Positions 54,364 through 64,000 of a DNA stretch of 64,000 bases are shown here, in pieces. The position numbers and the translations under genes are program-made. Numbering within the stretch: the first letter of the stretch is position 1; each line of letters opens with the position of its first letter. Location of the stretch: assembly GCA_002101905.1 (NCBI GenBank), contig LQPU01000032.1:248001-312000 (forward strand). The letters run 5' to 3'. The notes beneath the pieces are model-generated. The model made no database searches. It was not told the DNA's origin and worked only from the letters and a program-made list of their open reading frames with translations. The stretch comes from Mycobacterium shimoidei. Lineage in GTDB: Bacteria; Actinomycetota; Actinomycetes; Mycobacteriales; Mycobacteriaceae.

Positions 54364-54645
54364 GGCTTCCACCCCTCTGAGACGGCGCGTCTGCAAACAT
54401 TCCGTTGCTCTAATATGTACCCCAATTGTCACCCAGCAAACGATCACCGCAGCAAAATCGGCAAGATCGGGCAAACCAATTGATCGCACCTCAGGGCTGG
54501 TCGGCGTGGTGAATGAGGCCCGCAGCGGCACGGTTCAAACTCATCGGAACATGCCCTTTGGCAAGCTCGGAATGCGGCACATGGACGCAAACCGGCGTTG
54601 TGTTAAACAAACGGAGTGTCTAGCTGAGCGGAGGTCGAAGCAGCC

Positions 54646-55413
54646 GTGGCCCTCAACAAACTCGTCGGCTCGGCGGCCGAAGCGGTCGCCGATATCCCCG
54701 ACGGCGCCAGCGTGGCCGTCGGCGGCTTCGGACTGGCCGGCATCCCATGGTTTCTCATCGAGGCTTTGCTGCATCAGGGCGCAACTGACTTGACGATCGT
54801 GTCCAACAACTGCGGCGTCGACGGCGCCGGCTTGGGATTGTTGTTACAGGAGCACCGGATCAGCCGGGTGGTGGCCTCATACGTGGGTGAGAACAAGGAG
54901 TTCGCCCGGCAATATCTGGCGGGTGAGCTGACGGTCGAGTTGACCCCGCAGGGCACCCTGGCGGAGCGGCTACGCGCCGGTGGCAGCGGCATCGGCGCCT
55001 TCTTCACCCCCACCGGTGTCGGCACCATGGTCGCCGAGGGCGGGCTGCCGTGGCGCTACCGACCGGACGGCGGCGTAGCGCTCGCCTCGCCGGCGAAGGA
55101 AGTGCGCACCTTCGGCCAAACGCAGATGGTGCTCGAAGAGGCCATCGTCACCGACTACGCGCTGGTGCGCGCCGCCGTCGCCGACAAGGCCGGCAACTGC
55201 CGCTTCCACGCAGCGGCCCGCAACTTCAATCCGCCGGCCGCCATGTCCGGACGCATCACCGCGGTCGAGGCCGAGCGTGTCGTCGAAGTCGGTGAGCTCG
55301 ACCCCGACGACGTCCATCTGCCCGGCATCTTCGTCCAGCGTGTCCTCGCGCTGACCCCAGAACAAGCCGCGCGCAAGGACATTGAGAAGCGCACCACCCG
55401 GAGAAGGCGATGA
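54646..55413 (+). CDS. scoA: 3-oxoacid (succinyl-CoA:acetoacetate) CoA-transferase, subunit A
   Basis: GTG 54646 follows agcggaggtcg. The 255-residue protein has the family I CoA-transferase alpha-subunit pattern: [29 protein letters not shown], and [11 protein letters not shown] with MVAEGG. It pairs with subunit B, whose start overlaps by 4 bases. The enzyme activates acetoacetate or a related 3-oxoacid using succinyl-CoA. In M. tuberculosis scoAB lies elsewhere (Rv2504c-Rv2503c), so its position between ldtA and fusA2 is a local difference. Confidence 0.9.
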   Translation: MALNKLVGSAAEAVADIPDGASVAVGGFGLAGIPWFLIEALLHQGATDLTIVSNNCGVDGAGLGLLLQEHRISRVVASYVGENKEFARQYLAGELTVELTPQGTLAERLRAGGSGIGAFFTPTGVGTMVAEGGLPWRYRPDGGVALASPAKEVRTFGQTQMVLEEAIVTDYALVRAAVADKAGNCRFHAAARNFNPPAAMSGRITAVEAERVVEVGELDPDDVHLPGIFVQRVLALTPEQAARKDIEKRTTRRRR

Positions 55414-56036
55414 GCTGGAGCCGCGACCAGATGGCCGCCCGCGCAGCGCGGGAGTTACGCGACGGCGACTACGTCAACCTCGGCATCGGCCTGCCGACCC
55501 TGATTCCCGATCACCTGCCCGAAGGACTCGACGTCACCATCCACGCCGAGAACGGCATCCTCGGGGTGGGCCCGTTTCCCTATGACGACCAGGTCGACCC
55601 GGACCTGGTCAACGCCGGCAAGCAGACGGTGTCTGTACTGGCCGGGGCGTCGTTCTTCGACTCGGCGACCAGCTTTGCGATGATCCGCGGCGGCCACGTC
55701 GACCTCGCGGTGCTGGGCGCCATGCAGGTCGCGATGAACGGCGACTTGGCGAACTGGATGATCCCCGGTGAGATGGTCAAGGGCATGGGCGGCGCCATGG
55801 ACCTGGTCAGCGGTGCCCGACGCGTCATCGTCGTGATGGACCACGTCACCAAAACCGGTGCGGCCAAACTCGTTACCGCTTGTCAGCTGCCGCTGACCGG
55901 GCGGGGCGTGGTCAGCCGGGTCATCACCGACCTCGCGGTGCTCGACGTGTGCGGCACCGGCTTCACGGTGACCGAGCTGGCGCCGGGCGTCGAGCATGAC
56001 GAGGTGGTCGCCAAGACCGCGGCGCCGGTGATTTAG
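55410..56036 (+). CDS. scoB: 3-oxoacid CoA-transferase, subunit B
   Basis: The 208-residue beta subunit shows [19 protein letters not shown] and the catalytic glutamate motif [13 protein letters not shown], then [14 protein letters not shown] and MDHVTKTG. It overlaps scoA by 4 bases. Its stop TAG overlaps the stop of the convergent fusA2 gene in the four bases TTAG (56033-56036), leaving no room for a separate terminator. Confidence 0.92.
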   Translation: MSWSRDQMAARAARELRDGDYVNLGIGLPTLIPDHLPEGLDVTIHAENGILGVGPFPYDDQVDPDLVNAGKQTVSVLAGASFFDSATSFAMIRGGHVDLAVLGAMQVAMNGDLANWMIPGEMVKGMGGAMDLVSGARRVIVVMDHVTKTGAAKLVTACQLPLTGRGVVSRVITDLAVLDVCGTGFTVTELAPGVEHDEVVAKTAAPVI

Positions 56037-58177
56037 CTGGCGGTCTTCACCCGCGCCGCTGCGGATTCCGGCATCGGCTCGTAGCGGGCGAACGACCGGG
56101 TGAACGAGGCGGCGCCGTGGCCCAGTGAACGCAGATCGATGGCATAGCGAGTCAACTCCACTTGCGGCACCTCGGCCCTGACCACCGTGCGCTCGTTGCC
56201 GGCGGTGTCGGTCCCCAGTACGCGACCGCGGCGCCCGGACAGATCACCCATCACCGCACCGACAAGGTCGTCGGGCACCAGCACCGCGATTTCGTCGATC
56301 GGCTCGAGCAGGATCACCTTGGTCGCCGCCGCGGCTTCCTTGAGCGCCAGCCCGCCGGCCATCTGGAACGCGAAGTCCGACGAGTCGACACTGTGCGCCT
56401 TGCCGTCGAGCAACGTGACCCGGATATCGACTACCGGATAGCCGAACTGCACGCCTTTTTCCATCTGCGCGCGGACACCCTTCTCCACGCTCGGGATGAA
56501 CTGGCGCGGTATCGCACCGCCGACCACCTTGTCGACGAACTCGAAGCCCGCCCCCTCCGGAAGCGGCTCGACTTCGATGTCGCAGACGGCGTACTGGCCG
56601 TGCCCACCGGACTGCTTGACGTGTCGGCCATGGCCTTTGGCCTTGCGCGCGAACGTTTCTCGCAACGGTACCCGAAGATCTACGGTGTCCACGGTGACGC
56701 CGTACCGGTTGGCGAGCGCGTCGAGCAGAACGCTGACGTGCGATTCGCCCATGCACCACAGCACCACTTGGTGGGTTTCCGGATTCTGCTCGATGCGCAG
56801 CGTGGGGTCCTCGGCCGCCAACCGTCCCAGCCCGACCGACAGCTTGTCCTCGTCGCTCTTGGCGTGCGCCTCGACAGCGACGGGCAACAGCGGCTCGGGC
56901 ATCGCCCATGGTTTGAGCACCAGCGGCTTGTCTTTGTCAGAGAGCGTGTCACCGGTTTCGGCCCGGCTGAGCCGCCCGATCGCACAGATGTCACCGGCCA
57001 CCACGATCGAGGCCGGCCGCTGCTGCTTGCCGAGCGGGAACGACAGGGCGCCGATGCGTTCGTCTTCGTCGTGGTCGGCGTGGCTGCTCGATCCGTTGGA
57101 CGAACCGAAGAAAGACTCAAAATGGCCCGACACATGAACCGTCGTGTCGGGCTTGATGGTCCCGGAGAACACCCGGACCAGACTGACCCTGCCGACGTAG
57201 GGATCCGACGTCGTCTTCACCACTTCGGCGAGCAGCGGCCCACCGGGGTCACAAGCCAGCTGGTCGTGCGGGGCCCCTTGTTGGGTGAAGACCTCGGGCA
57301 GCGGATGTTCCAGCGGCGACGGGAACCCGCGGGTCGCGATCTCCAGCAACTCCAGCGTGCCGACGCCGGTGGTGCTGCACACCGGGATCACCGGGAAGAA
57401 CGAGCCCCGCGCGACCGCTTTCTCCAAGTCCTCGATGAGGACCGACTCGTCGATCGCCTCGCCGCCGAGGTAGCGCTCCATCAGCGATTCGTCCTCGGAC
57501 TCCTCGATGATCCCTTCGATCAGAGCACCCCGGTGCTCTTCGATCTGATCGGCATACGACGGGTCTGGCGGATGGGTGGTCCGGTTGCCGTCAACGTACT
57601 CGTAGTGGGTCTGCGACAACAACCCGATCAGGCCGTCGCCGGCCGGCAGATACAGCGGCAAAACCTTGTCGCCGAATGCCTCCTGGGCCGCCGACAGCGC
57701 ACTTTGGTAGTTGGCGCGGGCGTGGTCGAGCTTGGTGATCACCACCGCCCGGGGCATGCCGACCTGGCTGCACTCCTGCCACAGCGACTTGGTCGGCTCG
57801 TCGACCCCCTCGTTGGCCGCGATCACGAAGAGCGCGCAGTCCGCGGCCCGCAGCCCGGCGCGCAGTTCGCCGACGAAGTCGGCGTAGCCGGGGGTGTCGA
57901 GCAGGTTGACCTTCACGCCGTCGTGTGCCAGCGACGCCAGCGCCAGCCCCACCGAGCGCTGCTGCCGGATTTCGGCCTCGTCGTAGTCGCAGACCGTGGT
58001 GCCGTCGGCGACTGAGCCGGGCCGAGACAGCACGCCCGAACTGACCAGTAGCGCCTCGACGAGCGTGGTTTTGCCGGAGCCGGAGGGCCCGACCAATACC
58101 ACGTTGCGGATCGCGGACGGATGGTCCGCGGTGGGAGCGGCTCCTGCGCTTGTCGAAGTGTTCGCCTTATCTGCCAT
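56033..58177 (-). CDS. fusA2: EF-G-like GTPase FusA2
   Basis: The 714-residue translational GTPase has [15 protein letters not shown] (P-loop), [13 protein letters not shown] (G3) and ITKLDHAR (G4, TKLD). It has the domain order of EF-G through domain V. The switch I region lacks the canonical EF-G sequence ([17 protein letters not shown] instead of RGITI-type), marking it as an EF-G-like paralogue, not the main elongation factor. Length and position equal M. tuberculosis Rv0120c. Its cellular role is unproven; ribosome rescue or stress translation are possibilities. Confidence 0.93.
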   Translation of the reverse strand: MADKANTSTSAGAAPTADHPSAIRNVVLVGPSGSGKTTLVEALLVSSGVLSRPGSVADGTTVCDYDEAEIRQQRSVGLALASLAHDGVKVNLLDTPGYADFVGELRAGLRAADCALFVIAANEGVDEPTKSLWQECSQVGMPRAVVITKLDHARANYQSALSAAQEAFGDKVLPLYLPAGDGLIGLLSQTHYEYVDGNRTTHPPDPSYADQIEEHRGALIEGIIEESEDESLMERYLGGEAIDESVLIEDLEKAVARGSFFPVIPVCSTTGVGTLELLEIATRGFPSPLEHPLPEVFTQQGAPHDQLACDPGGPLLAEVVKTTSDPYVGRVSLVRVFSGTIKPDTTVHVSGHFESFFGSSNGSSSHADHDEDERIGALSFPLGKQQRPASIVVAGDICAIGRLSRAETGDTLSDKDKPLVLKPWAMPEPLLPVAVEAHAKSDEDKLSVGLGRLAAEDPTLRIEQNPETHQVVLWCMGESHVSVLLDALANRYGVTVDTVDLRVPLRETFARKAKGHGRHVKQSGGHGQYAVCDIEVEPLPEGAGFEFVDKVVGGAIPRQFIPSVEKGVRAQMEKGVQFGYPVVDIRVTLLDGKAHSVDSSDFAFQMAGGLALKEAAAATKVILLEPIDEIAVLVPDDLVGAVMGDLSGRRGRVLGTDTAGNERTVVRAEVPQVELTRYAIDLRSLGHGAASFTRSFARYEPMPESAAARVKTAS

Positions 58178-58292
58178 GTGGTGCTCTCCTCGTACCCGGA
58201 GTTATCCGCCGGCGGCTCACCTGTTCAGTCACCTGGTAGCCACCTTTCTCCACCACACCCGCGCAGCACAAGGGCTTTGGGAATAGTGAGAG

Positions 58293-58733
58293 TTACGCGT
58301 GCCAGCTGCTCCAGCGGCGCACCGCGACGGCGATCACCGGGCCGTCCAACCGAACCGATTGGTACTGGGGGTATTTCGCTCGCAACCGGTCATAGCCGGC
58401 TTGCAGTGCTTCGTCGTCTTGACCGCCCGGGTGGTGGATCTCGGCGATTCCGTCGGCGCGGACCCACCACAGCTGGGTCCAGTCGTCGGCGTAGTGGTCG
58501 ACGAGCACACTGACCCGGGGCTCGTTGTCGATGTTGGCCAGGCGGCGCAGCCGTCGAGTCGTCTTGGGTTTGGCGTCGACGGCGGTGTAGATGAAATCCT
58601 CGCGTGACAAGTCGCCTGACAAGCGAACGGCGAACACCACGGGCACCAAGTGCGGCATCCCGTCGGGAGCAACGGTGGCCAGCCGTGCTACGGAAGCCCT
58701 CGCAAAATTGGCTTTCGGGTCGAAGTCGACCAC
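58293..58733 (-). CDS. PPOX-class F420-binding small protein (Rv0121c-like)
   Basis: GTG 58733 gives 146 residues. The split-barrel pattern ([62 protein letters not shown]) is that of pyridoxamine-phosphate-oxidase-like F420-dependent reductases. It matches the position of Rv0121c beside fusA2. The substrate is unknown. The 115 bases between it and fusA2 hold no visible gene. Confidence 0.87.
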   Translation of the reverse strand: MVDFDPKANFARASVARLATVAPDGMPHLVPVVFAVRLSGDLSREDFIYTAVDAKPKTTRRLRRLANIDNEPRVSVLVDHYADDWTQLWWVRADGIAEIHHPGGQDDEALQAGYDRLRAKYPQYQSVRLDGPVIAVAVRRWSSWHA

Positions 58734-58872
58734 GCGTCCAGCCTAAGCGGGTCGCCACGGAGGAGCCGGGCGCGGCGGGTCGACCACGAGCAGGGCCCAC
58801 CAGTTTGCCAGGACGAGACGCTGGTTAACCCGTATGCTGCGACAAACCCAGCAATTGCGGGTTGACCCTTGC

Positions 58873-58917
58873 GGCTTGTCCTCGAGTGGCTTGTCCTTGA
58901 GTGGCTTGCCTTTGACT
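58873..58917. repeat. Three tandem 15-bp repeats in the pepA leader
   Basis: GGCTTGTCCTCGAGT, GGCTTGTCCTTGAGT and GGCTTGCCTTTGACT lie head to tail, 13 bases before the pepA ATG and directly before its aggaggtga ribosome site. Copies 1 and 2 differ by one base, copy 3 by three more. They may be a short VNTR or a binding array. Confidence 0.8.
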
Positions 58918-58930
58918 AGGAGGTGACGGG

Positions 58931-59974
58931 ATGAGCGGATCGCACCGCCAGAAACCGTGGTGGTCGTGGTTACTCACTCTGGCGTCAGTAGTGGGATTGG
59001 TGGTCTTCGCAGCACCGGCATACGCATCACCGCCGGCGCCGGCTCCAGCCCCCGCGCCGCCAGCCGATCCGCTGGCCACCGTGGCGCAAGTCGGCCCGCA
59101 AATCGTCAACATCGACACCGAGCTCGGGTACCAAAGCGCGGTCGGCGCCGGGACCGGGATCGTGATCGACCCCAACGGTGTAGTGCTGACCAACAACCAC
59201 GTGATCGCGGGCGCCACCCAGATCACCGCCCGATCCATCAGCACCGGCCAGGCCTACCCGGTCCAGGTGATCGGCTACGACCGCACCGAGGACATCGCCG
59301 TGGTGCAACTCGGCGGTGCCGCCGGATTGCCGGTGGCAAACATCGGCGACTCGAACACGGTGAGGGTCGGCGATCCGATCGTGTCGCTGGGCAACGCCGG
59401 CGGCGCCGGCGGAACCCCCAGCGCGGTGGCGGGCCGTGTGGTGGCGCTCAACCAGACCGTTTCGGCGTCGGACTCGTTGACGGGCAGCACCGAGACACTC
59501 GACGGCTTGATCCAGGTCGACGCCGGGATCCGGCCCGGCGACTCCGGTGGGCCGACCGTCAACGCTGCGAACCAGGTGATCGGCGTGAACACGGCGGCGT
59601 CGGAGAACTACCACCTGGGCCGGGGCCAGGGCTTTGTGATTCCGATCAACCAAGCGATGGCGATCGCCGGGCAGATCCGCTCCGGGGCCGGGGGGCCGAC
59701 AGTGCACATCGGCCCGACCGGGTTCCTGGGTGTCGGGGTGACCGACGCCAACGGCGCCGGTGCGGCCATCCAGCGGGTGGTGGTCGACGGCCCCGCCGCT
59801 CGCGCCGGGATCAGTCCCGGGGACGTGATCACCTCCATCAACGGCGCGCCAGTCAACTCGGCCACCGCGCTGACCAACCTCATGGATCAGCATTACCCCG
59901 GCGACACCATTGCGGTGGGACTGGCAAGCGGTGCCGTCGCCAACGTGACGTTGGCGGAAGGGCCGCCCGGCTGA
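58931..59974 (+). CDS. pepA: Secreted trypsin-like serine protease with PDZ domain (PepA)
   Basis: ATG 58931 follows a near-perfect aggaggtga. The 347-residue protein has a signal peptide (about 12-36), a Pro/Ala-rich linker, and a HtrA-type protease domain with [10 protein letters not shown] (His), TEDIAVVQL (Asp) and [13 protein letters not shown] (Ser). A C-terminal PDZ domain follows (about 260-345; [29 protein letters not shown]). It corresponds to M. tuberculosis Rv0125 (the Mtb32A antigen). It is followed 46 bases later by treS. Confidence 0.94.
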   Translation: MSGSHRQKPWWSWLLTLASVVGLVVFAAPAYASPPAPAPAPAPPADPLATVAQVGPQIVNIDTELGYQSAVGAGTGIVIDPNGVVLTNNHVIAGATQITARSISTGQAYPVQVIGYDRTEDIAVVQLGGAAGLPVANIGDSNTVRVGDPIVSLGNAGGAGGTPSAVAGRVVALNQTVSASDSLTGSTETLDGLIQVDAGIRPGDSGGPTVNAANQVIGVNTAASENYHLGRGQGFVIPINQAMAIAGQIRSGAGGPTVHIGPTGFLGVGVTDANGAGAAIQRVVVDGPAARAGISPGDVITSINGAPVNSATALTNLMDQHYPGDTIAVGLASGAVANVTLAEGPPG

Positions 59975-60020
59975 TATCAAGGTTGGTGGCGCTCAAAGGT
60001 GGCGCGTCGCATACGATTCC

Positions 60021-61820
60021 GTGCGTCCGGTGCGGGGTACGCCTGAAACTGTGGATTTGATCAACGACGGCACCGTCGAACACGATCCGACCGAGGGCAG
60101 CCGGGTCCAAGCAGGGGTTGTCCAGCATCCCACCGCCGAAGACTTCGCCGACGCCCGCGCTCTTCCGGCCGACCAAACCTGGTTCAAGCGCGCAGTTTTC
60201 TACGAGGTCTTAGTCCGGGCGTTCTACGACTCCAACGGTGACGGCTCGGGTGACCTGCGCGGGCTGACCGAGCGCCTCGACTACCTGCAGTGGCTGGGCA
60301 TCGACTGCATCTGGTTGCCGCCGTTCTACGACTCGCCGCTTCGTGACGGCGGCTACGACATCCGCGACTTCTACAAGGTGCTGCCCGAGTTCGGGACCGT
60401 CGACGACTTCGTCGCGCTGGTCGATGCGGCTCACCAGCGGGGCATCCGCGTGATCACCGACCTGGTGATGAACCACACCTCCGACACGCATCCCTGGTTC
60501 CAGGAATCCCGGCGCGACCCCGACGGCCCGTACGGCGACTACTACGTCTGGAGCGACACCAGCGACAAGTACGCCGACGCGCGGATCATCTTCGTCGACA
60601 CCGAGGACTCGAACTGGACCTTCGACCCGGTGCGTCGGCAGTTTTACTGGCACCGGTTCTTCTACCACCAGCCCGATCTGAACTACGACAACCCGGCCGT
60701 CCAGGAGGCGATGCTCGACGTCATGCGGTTCTGGCTGGGCCTGGGCATCGACGGGTTCCGGCTGGACGCGGTGCCCTACCTGTTCGAGCGGGAGGGCACC
60801 AACTGCGAAAACCTGCCCGAGACCCACGCGTTCCTCAAGCGGGTCCGCAAGATGGTCGACGACGAGTTCCCCGGCCGGGTGCTGCTGGCCGAGGCCAACC
60901 AATGGCCCTCCGATGTCGTCGAGTACTTCGGCGACCCGGCCACCGGCGGCGACGAATGCCACATGGCGTTTCACTTCCCGCTGATGCCACGCATCTTCAT
61001 GGCGGTTCGCCGTGAGTCGCGCTTTCCCATCTCCGAGATCCTGGCGCAGACACCACCGATCCCCGACCTGGCGCAGTGGGGCATCTTCCTGCGCAACCAC
61101 GACGAGTTGACGCTGGAGATGGTCACCGACGAGGAACGCGACTACATGTACGCCGAGTACGCCAAGGATCCCCGGATGAAGGCCAATGTCGGCATCCGCC
61201 GCAGGCTGGCGCCGCTGCTGGACAACGACCGAAACCAGATCGAGTTGTTCACTGCGCTGTTGCTGTCGCTGCCGGGATCACCGGTCATCTACTACGGCGA
61301 CGAGATCGGTATGGGTGACGTCATCTGGCTCGGTGATCGCGACGGGGTCCGCACGCCGATGCAGTGGACACCGGATCGCAACGCCGGCTTTTCCACCGCC
61401 AACCCGGGTCGGCTCTACGTGCCGCCCAGCCAGGATCCGGTTTACGGCTACCAAACCGTCAACGTCGAAGCGCAGCGGGATACCTCGACGTCGCTGCTGA
61501 ACTGGACGCGAACCATGTTGGCCGTGCGACGACGGCACGACGCCTTTGCGGTCGGAACCTTCACCGAACTCGGCGGGTCGAACCCGTCGGTGCTGGCGTA
61601 CTCGCGCGAGACCGACGACGACGTGGTGATCTGCGTCAACAATCTGTCCCGGTTTCCGCAGCCCATCGAACTGAACCTGCAGCACTGGAATGGCTACACG
61701 CCGGTTGAGCTGACCGGACACGTGGAATTCCCCCGGATCGGACAGCTGCCATATTTGCTGACGCTGCCGGGCCACGGGTTTTACTGGTTCCAGCTGTCCG
61801 CGTCTGAGGAGTCGCAATGA
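60021..61820 (+). CDS. treS: Trehalose synthase / maltose alpha-D-glucosyltransferase TreS
   Basis: The 599-residue GH13 enzyme starts at GTG 60021 (GTG 60051 is an alternative that drops 10 residues). Motifs: [13 protein letters not shown] (region I), [14 protein letters not shown] with the Asp nucleophile (II), LLAEANQW (Glu acid/base, III) and [11 protein letters not shown] (IV). It interconverts trehalose and maltose and supplies maltose to the maltokinase encoded next, feeding the GlgE alpha-glucan pathway. It overlaps mak by 4 bases. Confidence 0.95.
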   Translation: MRPVRGTPETVDLINDGTVEHDPTEGSRVQAGVVQHPTAEDFADARALPADQTWFKRAVFYEVLVRAFYDSNGDGSGDLRGLTERLDYLQWLGIDCIWLPPFYDSPLRDGGYDIRDFYKVLPEFGTVDDFVALVDAAHQRGIRVITDLVMNHTSDTHPWFQESRRDPDGPYGDYYVWSDTSDKYADARIIFVDTEDSNWTFDPVRRQFYWHRFFYHQPDLNYDNPAVQEAMLDVMRFWLGLGIDGFRLDAVPYLFEREGTNCENLPETHAFLKRVRKMVDDEFPGRVLLAEANQWPSDVVEYFGDPATGGDECHMAFHFPLMPRIFMAVRRESRFPISEILAQTPPIPDLAQWGIFLRNHDELTLEMVTDEERDYMYAEYAKDPRMKANVGIRRRLAPLLDNDRNQIELFTALLLSLPGSPVIYYGDEIGMGDVIWLGDRDGVRTPMQWTPDRNAGFSTANPGRLYVPPSQDPVYGYQTVNVEAQRDTSTSLLNWTRTMLAVRRRHDAFAVGTFTELGGSNPSVLAYSRETDDDVVICVNNLSRFPQPIELNLQHWNGYTPVELTGHVEFPRIGQLPYLLTLPGHGFYWFQLSASEESQ

Positions 61821-63127
61821 ATTTGCCGTGGTCAGAATGGTTACCCCAGCAGCGTTGGTACGCCGGACGCAGTCGCGAGCTCTCCGCCGCCGAGCCCGGC
61901 CTGGTTGTCGCGCTCGGCGATGACCTCGAGCTGGTGCTCGTCGACGTCGCCTACACCGATGGCTCCACGGAGCGCTACCAGGTGATCGTCAGCTGGGACT
62001 CCGTGCCGGTCCCCGAATACAGCAGTGTCGCCATCATCGGCGTCGATGGTGACCGCACCGCCTATGACGCGCTCTACAACCCCGCCGCGGCGCAAGTTTT
62101 GCTGTCGCTCATCGACAGCTCCGCGGTGCGCGACGTCGTCACATTCACCAAGGAGCCCGATGTCACGCTGCCGCTGGACGCGCCGGCGCGAATCTCGGAC
62201 GCTGAGCAAACCAACACCAGCGTGATCTTCGAGCGCGAAGCCATCCTCAAGGTGTTTCGCCGCGTCACCCCCGGAATCAACCCCGACATCGAATTGAACC
62301 GGGTGTTGGGCCGCGCCGGAAACCCGCACGTCGCCCGCCTGCTCGGTGTCTACGAAATCGCCGGTGACGGCCCGATTCCGCTCGGCATGGCGACTGCCTA
62401 CGCGAGCAACTCGGCCGAAGGCTGGGCGATGGCCAACGCCAGCGTGCGTGATCTGTTCGCCGAGGGGGACCTGTATGCCTACGAGGTAGGCGGCGACTTC
62501 GCGGGCGAGTCCTACCGGCTCGGAGAGGCCGTCGCCTCGGTGCATGCCACCCTGGCAGAGCAGCTGGGCACCGCGCAGGCGACGTTCCCGGTCGACACCG
62601 CGCTGGCACGGCTGGCGTCGACGGCTGCGTCCGTGCCGGAGCTGGCGCAGTACGTCCCGACGATCGAGGAACGGTTCCGCAAGCTTGCCGACGAGACGAT
62701 CACGGTGCAGCGAGTGCACGGAGACCTGCACCTGGGCCAAGTGCTGCGCACACCGGAGACCTGGCTGTTGATCGACTTCGAAGGTGAGCCCGGACAACCC
62801 CTCGACGAGCGACGCGCGCCGGATTCGCCGTTGCGCGACGTCGCCGGCGTGCTGCGCTCCTACGAGTACGCCGCCTACGGGCCACTGATCGATCAGGAGG
62901 ACGACAAGCAGCTTGCTGCCCGGGCCCGCGAATGGGTGGAGCGAAACCACACCGCGTTCTGCGACGGTTATACGGCGGCGTCCGGGGTCGACCCGCGCGA
63001 GTCGCCGTTGCTGCTGGCGGGATACGAACTCGACAAGGCGGTGTATGAAACCGGTTACGAGTCTCGCCACCGGCCCAGCTGGCTACCGATCCCGCTGCGG
63101 TCGATTGCCAGGCTGACCGCCGTCTAG
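61817..63127 (+). CDS. mak: Maltokinase (Mak/Pep2)
   Basis: The 436-residue protein has an N-terminal cap ([18 protein letters not shown]) and a kinase-like C-terminal lobe with [12 protein letters not shown] (catalytic loop) and [15 protein letters not shown] (Mg-binding Asp). It phosphorylates maltose to maltose 1-phosphate with ATP for GlgE. Coupling to treS by ATGA overlap is the conserved mycobacterial arrangement. A strong hairpin follows at 63144. No Rv0128-like gene lies between it and fbpC. Confidence 0.95.
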   Translation: MNLPWSEWLPQQRWYAGRSRELSAAEPGLVVALGDDLELVLVDVAYTDGSTERYQVIVSWDSVPVPEYSSVAIIGVDGDRTAYDALYNPAAAQVLLSLIDSSAVRDVVTFTKEPDVTLPLDAPARISDAEQTNTSVIFEREAILKVFRRVTPGINPDIELNRVLGRAGNPHVARLLGVYEIAGDGPIPLGMATAYASNSAEGWAMANASVRDLFAEGDLYAYEVGGDFAGESYRLGEAVASVHATLAEQLGTAQATFPVDTALARLASTAASVPELAQYVPTIEERFRKLADETITVQRVHGDLHLGQVLRTPETWLLIDFEGEPGQPLDERRAPDSPLRDVAGVLRSYEYAAYGPLIDQEDDKQLAARAREWVERNHTAFCDGYTAASGVDPRESPLLLAGYELDKAVYETGYESRHRPSWLPIPLRSIARLTAV

Positions 63128-63143
63128 CACGCGCCGAAACGAA

Positions 63144-63178
63144 ATCGGCAGCAGCGCCGGGGGAGCGCTGCTGCCGAT
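63144..63178. terminator. Bidirectional stem-loop terminator between mak and fbpC
   Basis: ATCGGCAGCAGCGC (63144-63157) and GCGCTGCTGCCGAT (63165-63178) form a perfect 14-bp stem with a 7-base loop. It lies 16 bases after the mak stop and 18 bases before the fbpC stop. It can serve both convergent genes. There is no U-tract, as is common for mycobacterial terminators. Confidence 0.85.
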
Positions 63179-63196
63179 GTCTCGGTGGTGATGCCG

Positions 63197-64000
<804 letters not shown>

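Overview
This window is chromosomal DNA from a high-GC actinobacterium. The gene content places it in Mycobacterium, most likely a non-tuberculous species. The markers are a complete yrbE/mce operon with mce-associated genes, an antigen 85C (fbpC) gene, an MPT51-like secreted protein, a very large CtpI-type P-type ATPase, the pepA-treS-mak block, an LdtA-type L,D-transpeptidase, an EF-G-like fusA2, and a two-copy MIRU-type tandem repeat. I saw no tRNA, rRNA, CRISPR array, insertion sequence or integrase.

Layout. 1-9 kb: a partial gene, a YhgE/Pip membrane protein, a TetR regulator divergent from a 36-residue membrane microprotein, an AveC-like protein and a cytochrome P450, then small stress or regulatory genes and SelO. 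9-12.3 kb: an alpha/beta hydrolase - SDR - acyl-CoA ligase operon. 12.3-17.2 kb: ctpI. 17.4-22.2 kb: a methyltransferase, an NTF2-like protein, two SDRs, an acyl-CoA dehydrogenase and an enoyl-CoA hydratase. 22.5-25 kb: one 820-residue protein that joins a persulfide dioxygenase, two rhodanese domains and a sulfite-oxidase-type molybdoenzyme. 25.4-37.1 kb: a complete mce operon (two yrbE, mceA-F, two mce-associated genes) followed by secreted MPT51-like and CAP-like proteins. 37.4-50.9 kb: a catabolic cluster. It contains a GntR/HutC-type regulator and two oppositely directed operons carrying a Rieske oxygenase, an LLM flavoprotein, a Baeyer-Villiger-type monooxygenase, SDRs, an acyl-CoA ligase, a CoA transferase and a beta-propeller protein.

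51-64 kb follows the M. tuberculosis order Rv0111 - ldtA (Rv0116c) - fusA2 (Rv0120c) - Rv0121c - pepA (Rv0125) - treS - mak - fbpC (Rv0129c), recalled from memory, with local replacements: scoAB is present, and no Rv0122-0124 or Rv0128 equivalents are seen. Because ctpI is Rv0107c in M. tuberculosis, the roughly 34 kb from the methyltransferase to the CoA transferase looks like an accessory block set into a conserved backbone.

The observations I rate highest are: (1) the single-polypeptide sulfide-to-sulfate oxidation enzyme at 22.5 kb, preceded by two perfect inverted repeats; (2) the 43.3-43.5 kb divergent promoter, where a 12-bp palindrome and a 10/12 copy of it each overlap a -10 element, one of them driving an apparently leaderless transcript; (3) a degenerate P-type ATPase domain fused in front of the active one in ctpI; (4) a likely single-base frameshift in a C5 tract at the start of the Rv0111-like acyltransferase; and (5) several unrecorded-looking small genes. 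Functions are inferred from motifs and family knowledge; no database search was run.
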